Shown here in pieces: positions 1-6,318 of a DNA stretch of 6,946 bases. The notes beneath the pieces were generated by a model, which was not told the origin of the DNA, searched no databases, and worked only from the letters and a program-made list of their open reading frames with translations. Origin of the DNA: Fusobacterium sp. (lineage in GTDB: Bacteria; Fusobacteriota; Fusobacteriia; Fusobacteriales; Fusobacteriaceae). The stretch's first letter is position 1, and each line of letters opens with the position of its first letter. The position numbers and the translations under genes were made by a program. The DNA is taken from the NCBI GenBank assembly GCA_020024855.1, contig JAHHTB010000093.1, positions 1-6,946 on the forward strand, read 5' to 3'.

Positions 1-533
1 AAATATTCTAAAAAATATTTGGTTTCCTCCGAAAGATAAAAAACTTTATCTATATTTTTTATACATTTATTTATTATTTTTTTATAAAATAATTTATGAA
101 GAATATTTTTGGATAAAAATGTTCTGGCGCTATTATTAAAATCTTCATGACTATCTACATATAATTTTACATTAGGATTAAATTTTTTATATTCTGTTAC
201 AGTTAATAATTCATATCCACATGTTCCATGAAATAAGATTACATCAGGCTTAAAAGTTTCTAATATTTGTTTTAACTTTTTAGCTTTTCTTACTTTTTCA
301 CTAATAAATTTTGTTAAAACTTTGTCATATTTTATACGATATAATTTTAACTGCAAATTTAAAACTTTTGTTTCTTCTTCTGTATCTACTATCTTTCCAG
401 AGTCGTATTTTTGCGCATTGGATACTATAATAACTTCATGCCCATCTTGACTATTTATTTCTGGTAATATATTATCTTGATAAGTCATCCCTTCTGTGTA
501 ATAACTTGCAAGACATATGTGAGCTATCTTCAT
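1..533 (-). CDS. GT4-type glycosyltransferase, N-terminal part (runs off left edge)
   Basis: An open frame starts at the ATG at 533..531 and stays open to base 1, giving 177 residues with no stop. The C-terminal half lies outside the window. Seen: it begins MKIAHICLAS, a first Rossmann beta strand, followed by a TYQDNILPEI helix and GHEVIIVS (residues 31-38), the usual layout of a GT-B acceptor-side domain. KPDVILFHG (about 95-103) and YVDSHEDF (about 125-132) fit the later strands and the conserved His-rich loop. There is no signal peptide or membrane segment, so a cytoplasmic or membrane-peripheral enzyme is expected. The site AAAGGAG at 539-545 lies 5 bases before the ATG. The gap to the preceding gene is 13 bases, so the two are co-transcribed. 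The first 540 bases are about 23% G+C by hand count. The donor and linkage cannot be told. The family call rests on the N-terminal domain only, because the donor-binding domain is missing. Confidence 0.8.
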   Translation of the reverse strand, partial: MKIAHICLASYYTEGMTYQDNILPEINSQDGHEVIIVSNAQKYDSGKIVDTEEETKVLNLQLKLYRIKYDKVLTKFISEKVRKAKKLKQILETFKPDVILFHGTCGYELLTVTEYKKFNPNVKLYVDSHEDFNNSARTFLSKNILHKLFYKKIINKCIKNIDKVFYLSEETKYFLEY

Positions 534-546
534 TATTACTCCTTTT

Positions 547-1743
547 TTACTTTTTATAATAAGATAAAAAATTTTCTATCATTTTTTGTTTTGAATATTT
601 TTCAATTCCTCTTTCTGAAATTTCTCTATAGTTAAATTTCTTATTGAATAAAAAATTATCTACTTCTTTTTTCAATTTTTCTATATCACCATAAGATACA
701 AAATTACTATATTCTTTTATTGCTATTGTTTCTGGGGCTCCTGATTCAAAACCTAATACTGGAGTTCCACAACATAAAGCTTCTGCTGTAACTAAAGAAA
801 ATGTTTCTTTTTTACTACAAATTAAAAATAAATCTGCCATAGAATAATATTTTACTAACTCTTTTTGATCTGATAAAAGTCCTACTGGTATTATATTTCC
901 ATCAAATTTTTCATTTAAATCCTTTACACCAATTAATATAAACTTAATATTTTTATTCTTATATTGCTTAGCTAATTCTAAAACCCATCTTCCACCTTTT
1001 CTTTCTGATAAAATATCAGGAGCTACAGATAAAACTATTTTTTCCTCTTTCAAGTTATGTTTTAATTTTAAATCTTCATAATTTGTTAGATGAAAGGTAT
1101 CTGTATCAATTCCATTATGAATAGTTAAAATTTCTTTATCCTTTAAGAATGATTCTTTTACTCTTTTCTCTAACCATTCTGAAGGTGTAGTAATTACTAA
1201 ATTATCAAAATCTTTCATAATATTTTTTTTATCATTAAACATTTTTCTAGTAAAATCAAAAAATAAACTCTTAGGATATTCTTTAACTTGTGGACACTCC
1301 TTACATTCGTTTTTCCACTTTTCGCATTCATAAGCATATCCACATTTACCTGTATACATAAATTCGCAATGAAAAGTCCATATTGTTTTAATATTTCTTT
1401 CTTTTATAAATTTTATTAAGGGAATGATATTTATAAAATATGAGTGTAATTCATGGATATGAATTACATCAGGTTTATATTCATCTATAAATTTAATTAA
1501 TTTTTTAGTTGCAAAAGGAGAAAAATACCCCATTAATCCTGTAATTCTTGTTAAAAAAGCATGAATTTTAGTTTCTAAATTTGAACTAAACTTATAAATA
1601 TTTTTTTCTTTTATAAGAGGACCACGTCCATAACAAATAGTAGCTTCATAACCTTCTGTTTTATTTATACCTTGATATAAATCATATACTATTTTTCCTG
1701 TACTACTATTTTTACAGTTAACATCTATCAATAAAATTTTCAT
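547..1743 (-). CDS. GT4 glycosyltransferase with cysteine-rich insert (WcaC-like subgroup)
   Basis: A complete 398-residue retaining GT-B glycosyltransferase, predicted to transfer a nucleotide-activated sugar to the growing lipid-linked repeat unit at the inner membrane face. Seen: the N-terminal domain starts MKILLIDVNC, with STGKIVYDL (about 14-22) as the glycine-containing loop, and DVIHIHELH (92-100) is the conserved His-bearing strand. The C-terminal GT4 domain shows NGID (210-213), SERKGG (246-251) with the expected phosphate-contacting Arg/Lys, and the E-x7-E motif as E313 and E321, followed by CCGTPVLGF. A cysteine cluster (C126, C134, C140, C147, C150, then P151) sits after WTFH, and YPKS follows. 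From memory this pattern is typical of WcaC-type transferases and may bind metal. The gene follows fnlC by 33 bases, the largest gap here. Its ribosome site is 13 bases from the ATG, which is long. At about 24% G+C it is poorer than the fnl genes. An L-FucNAc or L-FucNAm donor is possible from position alone but not shown. Confidence 0.85.
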   Translation of the reverse strand: MKILLIDVNCKNSSTGKIVYDLYQGINKTEGYEATICYGRGPLIKEKNIYKFSSNLETKIHAFLTRITGLMGYFSPFATKKLIKFIDEYKPDVIHIHELHSYFINIIPLIKFIKERNIKTIWTFHCEFMYTGKCGYAYECEKWKNECKECPQVKEYPKSLFFDFTRKMFNDKKNIMKDFDNLVITTPSEWLEKRVKESFLKDKEILTIHNGIDTDTFHLTNYEDLKLKHNLKEEKIVLSVAPDILSERKGGRWVLELAKQYKNKNIKFILIGVKDLNEKFDGNIIPVGLLSDQKELVKYYSMADLFLICSKKETFSLVTAEALCCGTPVLGFESGAPETIAIKEYSNFVSYGDIEKLKKEVDNFLFNKKFNYREISERGIEKYSKQKMIENFLSYYKK

Positions 1744-1756
1744 AATTGCTTTATAT

Positions 1757-1763
1757 TCCTTTT
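1757..1763 (-). promoter_or_regulatory. Ribosome binding site with long spacing before the cysteine-rich glycosyltransferase
   Basis: AAAAGGA on the minus strand is the only good Shine-Dalgarno match in the 33-base gap after fnlC. The ATG at 1743 lies 13 bases beyond it, against 4-9 bases for the other genes. No closer in-frame ATG, GTG or TTG is present, so the start stands. Initiation may be weaker than for the fnl genes (inference). Confidence 0.45.
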
Positions 1764-1770
1764 TATAATT

Positions 1771-1780
1771 TAATTTTTAG
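1771..1780. other. Base-composition step between fnlC and the downstream glycosyltransferases
   Basis: Hand counts give 100 G+C in 300 bases (33%) at 1801-2100, the 3' end of fnlC, but 132 in 540 (24%) at 601-1140 and 125 in 540 (23%) at 1-540. The step falls at the widest intergenic gap. I read it as a possible junction between a conserved sugar-synthesis module and exchangeable glycosyltransferases. No repeat or attachment site is visible there. Confidence 0.4.
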
Positions 1781-2916
1781 TATTTTCTCCAAACCATCTT
1801 ATTCACTATTCCTGTATAAGACTGTATTATTTTTACTACTTTTGTTGATACATCTTCTGTATAATATGGTACAGGTATTCCAAAATCCCCATTCTCATTC
1901 ATTGCTACTGCAAGTTCTACTGCCTGTTCCACTCCATTATTTGATATTCCTGCAAGTATAAAACATCCTTTATCAAGTGCTTCTGGTCTTTCTGTACTTG
2001 TTCTTATGCAAATTGCAGGAAATGATTTACTTATTGAAGTAAAAAATGATGATTCTTCAGGAAGTGTTCCACTATCCGATACAACTGCAAAAGCATTCAT
2101 TTGTAAGTTATTGTAATCATGAAAACCTAAAGGTTCATGTAATCTTACTCTTTTATCAAGTTTAAAATTTCTTGCTTCCAAGAATTTCTTACTTCTTGGA
2201 TGACATGAATAAAGTATTGGCATATTATATTTTTCTGCAAGATTGTTTATTGAAGTAAATAAAGATATAAAATTAGTTTCTGTATCAATATTTTCTTCTC
2301 TATGAGCACTTAAAAGAATGTATCCTTTTTTATTAAGATTTAATTTATTTAAAATATCTGAATTTTCTATTTCTTTTAGATTTGCTCTTAATACTTCTGC
2401 CATTGGAGAACCTGTTACATAAGTTCTTTCTTTAGCTACTCCTGATACATTAAGGTATCTTCTTGCATGTTCTGAATAACACATATTTACATCTGAAATA
2501 ATATCTACTATTCTTCTATTTGTTTCTTCAGGAAGGCATTCATCAAAACATCTATTTCCTGCTTCCATATGAAATATTGGAATATGAAGTCTTTTTGCTG
2601 ATATTGCAGAAAGGCATGAATTTGTATCTCCTAAAATAAGAAGAGCATCTGGTTTTATTTCTGCCATTAATTCATAAGATTTTGCTATTATATTTCCAAT
2701 AGTTTCTCCTAAATCTTTTCCAACGGAATTAAGATAATAATCAGGCTCTCTCAATTTTAAGTTTTCAAAAAAAACTTGATTTAAGTTATAATCGTAATTT
2801 TGTCCTGTATGAACTAATATTTGATCAAAATATTTATCACATTTCTTAATAACTTCAGAAAGTCTTATTATTTCTGGTCTAGTTCCAACTATTGTCATTA
2901 ATTTTAATTTATTCAT
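1777..2916 (-). CDS. fnlC: UDP-N-acetylglucosamine 2-epimerase family enzyme, UDP-L-FucNAc-forming (FnlC/CapG/WbjD)
   Basis: A 379-residue cytoplasmic enzyme predicted to invert C2 of UDP-2-acetamido-2,6-dideoxy-L-talose, giving UDP-L-FucNAc, the last step of the pathway. Seen: the WecB/MnaA GT-B fold signatures GTRPEIIRLS (11-20), GDTNS (96-100), HMEAGNR (116-122), LPEETNRR (128-135), SAHREEN (203-209) and SDSGTLPEES (280-289). The likely catalytic or substrate residues are D97, E118, E131 and H205, placed by comparison with E. coli WecB. The motif has Arg18 where WecB has its Lys15, and Asn121 follows EAG where WecB has Leu. As I recall both are usual in the FnlC/CapG/WbjD branch and argue against a plain UDP-GlcNAc/ManNAc epimerase. 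The position immediately after fnlA and fnlB agrees. The ATG at 2916 is 2 bases past the fnlB stop, and AGAGG at 2924-2928 lies inside the last fnlB codons, so translation is probably coupled. Length fits the family. Confidence 0.93.
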   Translation of the reverse strand: MNKLKLMTIVGTRPEIIRLSEVIKKCDKYFDQILVHTGQNYDYNLNQVFFENLKLREPDYYLNSVGKDLGETIGNIIAKSYELMAEIKPDALLILGDTNSCLSAISAKRLHIPIFHMEAGNRCFDECLPEETNRRIVDIISDVNMCYSEHARRYLNVSGVAKERTYVTGSPMAEVLRANLKEIENSDILNKLNLNKKGYILLSAHREENIDTETNFISLFTSINNLAEKYNMPILYSCHPRSKKFLEARNFKLDKRVRLHEPLGFHDYNNLQMNAFAVVSDSGTLPEESSFFTSISKSFPAICIRTSTERPEALDKGCFILAGISNNGVEQAVELAVAMNENGDFGIPVPYYTEDVSTKVVKIIQSYTGIVNKMVWRKY

Positions 2917-2918
2917 CT

Positions 2919-4085
2919 CTATACCTCTTCAAAATATGTATCAGGTTTTTCTGAATTAAAACATTCATTACACCACATAACAGTTACAAGATTTTCTGTT
3001 TCACTTGTGTTAATAATATTATGAGTATATCCAGGAATCATATCTACAACTGTTATTTCTTTTCCATTTACTTTGTATTCAATTATTTCCTCTGTTCCTA
3101 TTTTACGAAGTTGAATTATTCCTTCTCCTGCAACAACTATAAATTTTTCATTTTTTGTATTGTGCCAATGTTGTCCTTTTGTTATTCCAGGCTTACTTAT
3201 GTTTATACTTACTTGTCCTCTATCTAAGCTTTTTACTAATTCTGTAAAACTTCCTCTATTATCTTCATTCATTTTTAAAGAATAACTAAAATCTTTAGGA
3301 TTCAAATATGAAAGATAAGTTGAATAAAGTTTTTTGCTGAAACTTGCCTCTGTCATGTTAGGAATAAATAAATTTTTTCTACTTTCTTTAAACTCATAAA
3401 GCAGATCTACTATTTCTCCTAAAGTTACACGATGAACCTCAGGAACATAGCAGTATCCTTTTTCATCTTTAGTTTCATCTCCATTTATTGCTCTTAATAA
3501 TTCTTCTACTAAATCATCAATATATACTAAATCAAGTTCTGTATTTCTATCATTTACTTGAATAGAAAGATCATTTGCAATATTATTACAAAAAGTAGCA
3601 ACAGCAGAATTATAATTAGGTCTACACCATTTTCCAAAAAGATTAGGGAAACGATAAATTAAAACTCTTGCTCCTGTTTCTTTTCCATAATTTTTAAAAA
3701 GTTCTTCTCCTGCAAGCTTACTTTTTCCATATTCACTTTCTGCATATCTTCCTTCAAGAGTTGCTTGAATAGATGATGAAAGCATAATAGGACAATTATT
3801 TTTATATTTTTTTAATAATTCTAAAAATTTTTCTCCAAAACCGAAATTACCTTTCATAAATTCAGAATTATCTTTTGGTCTATTTACTCCTGCAAGATTA
3901 AATACAAAATCTGCTTTTTTACAGTACTCTTCTAATTCTACTTCTGTATTGTTTATATCATATTCTAGAATCTCTAAATCACTTGGAAGTTTATGAACTT
4001 TATCTTTTCCATCTCTAATATTTTTTAGATTCTCAACTAAATTTTTTCCTACAAAACCTTTAGCCCCTGTTATTAATATTTTCAT
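2919..4085 (-). CDS. fnlB: Bifunctional 3-epimerase/4-ketoreductase of the UDP-L-FucNAc pathway (FnlB/CapF/WbjC)
   Basis: A 388-residue two-domain cytoplasmic enzyme. Known for CapF: the C-terminal cupin epimerises C3 of the 4-keto intermediate made by CapE/FnlA, then the N-terminal reductase uses NADPH to reduce C4, giving UDP-2-acetamido-2,6-dideoxy-L-talose. Seen, numbering from the ATG: an extended SDR domain (about 1-245) with GAKGFVG (7-13), VFNLAGVNRP (61-70), the catalytic serine region SSS (103-105) and YGKSK with Y119/K123, then RFPNLFG (145-151). The cupin (about 275-380) has GQHWHNTKNEKF, in which H306, H308 and E313 match the spacing of the CapF zinc ligands, and H355 in PGYTHN is the likely fourth ligand. 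The frame also has an in-frame TTG at 4094, but it abuts the ribosome site, so the ATG at 4085 is preferred. It follows fnlA by 14 bases and ends in TAG 2 bases before fnlC. Confidence 0.93.
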   Translation of the reverse strand: MKILITGAKGFVGKNLVENLKNIRDGKDKVHKLPSDLEILEYDINNTEVELEEYCKKADFVFNLAGVNRPKDNSEFMKGNFGFGEKFLELLKKYKNNCPIMLSSSIQATLEGRYAESEYGKSKLAGEELFKNYGKETGARVLIYRFPNLFGKWCRPNYNSAVATFCNNIANDLSIQVNDRNTELDLVYIDDLVEELLRAINGDETKDEKGYCYVPEVHRVTLGEIVDLLYEFKESRKNLFIPNMTEASFSKKLYSTYLSYLNPKDFSYSLKMNEDNRGSFTELVKSLDRGQVSINISKPGITKGQHWHNTKNEKFIVVAGEGIIQLRKIGTEEIIEYKVNGKEITVVDMIPGYTHNIINTSETENLVTVMWCNECFNSEKPDTYFEEV

Positions 4086-4094
4086 AATAACCAA

Positions 4095-4101
4095 CTCTCT
4101 T
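4095..4101 (-). promoter_or_regulatory. Ribosome binding site that sets the fnlB start
   Basis: AAGAGAG on the minus strand overlaps the fnlA stop codon (TAA at 4102..4100). It is 9 bases from the ATG at 4085 but directly touches the TTG at 4094, which leaves no spacer. The ATG also gives a protein starting MKILITGAKG, the usual N-terminus of an SDR enzyme. This decides for 4085. Confidence 0.6.
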
Positions 4102-5146
4102 ATTTATTTTTCCATTTTTCAAGTTCTTCTCTAATATATTCAAGAGAAAGTAATTTTTCTTTTACCTGTTCTACATCTAATAGTTCTGTATTATTTGAAT
4201 TAAACTCAGTTAGAGTATTACGTTCTTTATTTCCTTCTTTAAAGTATTTATCATAATTAAGATCTCTTTTATCGCATGGAACACGATAAAATTCTCCCAT
4301 ATCAATTGCATTTGCACACTCTTCATTTGTAAGAAGTGTCTCATACATCTTTTCTCCATGACGAATACCTATTACTTTTATTTCATGTTCTGGTGCAAAA
4401 AGTTCAGTAACTGCTTTAGCTAAAACTTCTATTGTGCAAGCTGGAGCTTTTTGAACTAAAATATCACCACTTATTCCATTTTCAAAAGCAAAAAGAACCA
4501 AATCTACTGCTTCATCAAGACTCATAATAAATCTTGTCATAGATGGTTCTGTAATTGTAATAGGATTACCTACTTTTATTTGTTCTATCCATAAAGGAAT
4601 TACACTTCCTCTTGAACACATAACATTTCCATATCTTGTACAACATATTTTAGTATTTTTAGGATTAACTGTTCTTGATTTAGCAACAATTACTTTTTCC
4701 ATCATTGCTTTAGATGTTCCCATCGCGTTTACAGGATAAGCTGCCTTATCTGTAGAAAGACAAATAACATTTTTTACTCCTGCTTCTATAGCTGCTGTTA
4801 GTACATTTTCTGTCCCTATTACATTTGTTTTTACTGCTTCTACTGGGAAAAATTCACATGAAGGAACTTGTTTCAGAGCTGCAGCATGAAATATATAGTC
4901 AACTCCATGTATCGCATTTTTAACAGACTCTATATCTCTAACATTTCCTATATAGAATTTTATTTTTTCAGCGACTTCAGGCATTTTAGCTTGAAATTCA
5001 TGCCTCATATCGTCTTGTTTCTTTTCATCACGGGAAAAAATTCTAATTTCTTTAATATCTGTTTTTAAAAAACGATTAAGAACAACATTACCAAAAGAAC
5101 CTGTTCCACCTGTTATTAATAAAGTTTTATCTTTAAAAAGTGACAT
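4100..5146 (-). CDS. fnlA: UDP-GlcNAc 4,6-dehydratase/5-epimerase (FnlA/CapE/WbjB)
   Basis: A 348-residue soluble extended SDR enzyme predicted to start UDP-L-FucNAc synthesis. It removes water across C4-C6 of UDP-D-GlcNAc and inverts C5, giving the UDP-4-keto-6-deoxy-L sugar. Seen: the NAD(P)-binding loop GGTGSFG (13-19), RDEKKQ (39-44), FHAAALKQVP (86-95), STDKA (131-135) and NAMGTSK (140-146), then RYGNV and the late GIRHGEKMYETL. D133 and K134 match the FlaA1 catalytic pair. The usual YxxxK is MxxxK here (M142, K146), which as I recall marks the CapE/WbjB/FnlA branch and argues against PseB/FlaA1, which keep Tyr. It lacks the N-terminal membrane domain of PglF/WbpM/CapD-type dehydratases, and its length fits CapE. 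It follows the amidotransferase by 20 bases with two possible ribosome sites and precedes fnlB by 14 bases. About 31% G+C. Confidence 0.94.
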   Translation of the reverse strand: MSLFKDKTLLITGGTGSFGNVVLNRFLKTDIKEIRIFSRDEKKQDDMRHEFQAKMPEVAEKIKFYIGNVRDIESVKNAIHGVDYIFHAAALKQVPSCEFFPVEAVKTNVIGTENVLTAAIEAGVKNVICLSTDKAAYPVNAMGTSKAMMEKVIVAKSRTVNPKNTKICCTRYGNVMCSRGSVIPLWIEQIKVGNPITITEPSMTRFIMSLDEAVDLVLFAFENGISGDILVQKAPACTIEVLAKAVTELFAPEHEIKVIGIRHGEKMYETLLTNEECANAIDMGEFYRVPCDKRDLNYDKYFKEGNKERNTLTEFNSNNTELLDVEQVKEKLLSLEYIREELEKWKNK

Positions 5147-5150
5147 ATTA

Positions 5151-5165
5151 TCCTCAAACTCCTTT
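5151..5165 (-). promoter_or_regulatory. Tandem ribosome-binding-site-like motifs before fnlA
   Basis: Two Shine-Dalgarno matches lie in the 20-base gap: AAAGGAG (5159-5165) is 12 bases from the ATG and GAGGA (5151-5155) is 4 bases from it. Neither is ideally spaced; GAGGA is somewhat close and AAAGGAG somewhat far. There is no alternative ATG, GTG or TTG in frame between them, so the start at 5146 is secure. Confidence 0.5.
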
Positions 5166-5166
5166 A

Positions 5167-6309
5167 TTATTGACGAATTCTTTTATCTAAACCTAAAAAT
5201 GTATAAAGTTTTATTCCTATCTTAAAAGCCCATTCGTTATTTTTATATTTCAAATATTTTTTAGGTAAGTTATAATAACTCATAAGTTCTTCTTCGCTAA
5301 TTTTTAGTTTTTCAGCTACTTGAGAAAATAATTCTTTAGATTCTTCTTCTGAAAGAGGAGGAGTTTTAAGAATTTCAAGTGCCTCTTCACGGCTCATTTG
5401 ACCTGTAACTACTAAACTAGATAATTGAGCTTTTCTAATATCATAACCAAATCTTGTTGGAAGCCACCACCCTTCTAAAAATTTTGTAAGTAAATCCTCA
5501 AAATGTTTTTGTTTATATGGTTCATATCCATACTCTTTTACTAAAGTTTCTATCATTTCTTTTTTAGTAAATGGAACATAATTTAAAAGTTGAAGTGTTT
5601 TCACTCCTTTTACATAAGGTAACCAAAATTTATGTTTAAATCCTGTTGTATAAATATAATTTTTAGTTTTAAAACCACCATGTTTTTTCATTACATCTTT
5701 TATATATGTTCCATCACCAGTAGGACCTGCTCCTTCATACCACGAAGCTGGATTAGCAATAATTTCTGTAGAAATGTTATAACCATTGAGAATATATTTA
5801 ACACCTAGTTTTTCAGAAAACCTATCTACTTGTGCTATAAAAGCATGATCTTGAGGTGCATCAAGACTCGCATGACCTGTTTTAAAAAAAGCTATTTGCA
5901 TCTGTCTCATTTCTTCAAAATCTACTTTTTCAGTATGTAGCTCTACATTTAATTTATCACATATTTTACGAATATTAGTTTCTGCGACAGGTAAATTCCA
6001 ACCAGCATCAACATGAAAAACAAAAGGTCTTAAACCCCATTTTGCTACAGCTAAATGAAGTAAATAACTACTATCAAGTCCTCCACTTAATCCTAAGATA
6101 CAATCGTATTTTTTGCCTTCTCCTGATTTTTTTACTTCTTTTAAAATTTTATTTAATTCTTCTTCATGCCCAAATCCATGATTCCACCATTTTACAATTC
6201 TTTTATTGTATTCATTACAACGAGGACATATTCCATTTTCATCAAAAGTAAGTGTTTTATCTGATGTATCCATAACACAACTATTGCATATTTTTAATTC
6301 TTTTAACAT
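5167..6309 (-). CDS. wbuX: N-acetyl sugar amidotransferase (WbuX/WbpG/PseA family)
   Basis: A 380-residue cytoplasmic PP-loop ATP pyrophosphatase predicted to adenylate the N-acetyl group of a nucleotide sugar and replace its oxygen with nitrogen, giving an acetamidino group. Seen: two CxxC pairs at the N-terminus (C8/C11 and C28/C31), a likely zinc-binding knuckle; the PP-loop SGGLDSS (75-81); FHVDAGWN (98-105); NGYNISTE (175-182); and the family C-terminal block FGYDIRKAQLSSLV with GQMSREEAL (287-311). The region after about 320 is a charged tail beyond the core. In known systems (WbpG with HisH2/HisF2, WbuX with WbuY/WbuZ) a HisH-like glutaminase and a HisF-like partner supply ammonia, but neither is in the window. 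The symbol wbuX is by family and context, because the next genes make UDP-L-FucNAc, as in loci for L-FucNAm. AAGGAGT at 6314-6320 overlaps the stop of the upstream gene and lies 4-5 bases from the ATG. The substrate is inferred and not shown. Confidence 0.88.
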   Translation of the reverse strand: MLKELKICNSCVMDTSDKTLTFDENGICPRCNEYNKRIVKWWNHGFGHEEELNKILKEVKKSGEGKKYDCILGLSGGLDSSYLLHLAVAKWGLRPFVFHVDAGWNLPVAETNIRKICDKLNVELHTEKVDFEEMRQMQIAFFKTGHASLDAPQDHAFIAQVDRFSEKLGVKYILNGYNISTEIIANPASWYEGAGPTGDGTYIKDVMKKHGGFKTKNYIYTTGFKHKFWLPYVKGVKTLQLLNYVPFTKKEMIETLVKEYGYEPYKQKHFEDLLTKFLEGWWLPTRFGYDIRKAQLSSLVVTGQMSREEALEILKTPPLSEEESKELFSQVAEKLKISEEELMSYYNLPKKYLKYKNNEWAFKIGIKLYTFLGLDKRIRQ

Positions 6310-6318
6310 TTTTACTCC

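Noticed and set aside
1222..1231. A8/T8 homopolymer runs (here and near 2767-2774) as possible phase-variation tracts
   Set aside because: Eight bases is common by chance at this A+T content. The frames are intact, and known switching tracts are usually longer.
1744..1776. Possible terminator or promoter in the 33-base gap
   Set aside because: There is no GC-rich stem followed by a T run in the direction of transcription. The AT-rich sequence gives no promoter match above background, and the gap is too short for one with a ribosome site.
1746..1961. Plus-strand open frame of 71 residues, leucine-rich and membrane-like
   Set aside because: It lies antisense to fnlC over nearly its whole length. 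Its hydrophobicity comes from reading AT-rich Lys/Glu/Asn codons backwards, and it has no convincing ribosome site.
3021..3227. Plus-strand open frames of 60-70 residues (also at 4868-5068 and 6042-6251)
   Set aside because: Each is antisense to a well-supported enzyme gene. They are rich in Phe, Tyr, Ser and Cys, as expected from reverse reading, and match no known family.
4100..6309. Pseudaminic acid pathway (PseB plus PseA reading of fnlA and the amidotransferase)
   Set aside because: The dehydratase has the CapE-type MxxxK motif and is followed by fnlB and fnlC. No PseC, PseH, PseG, PseI or PseF is present in the window.
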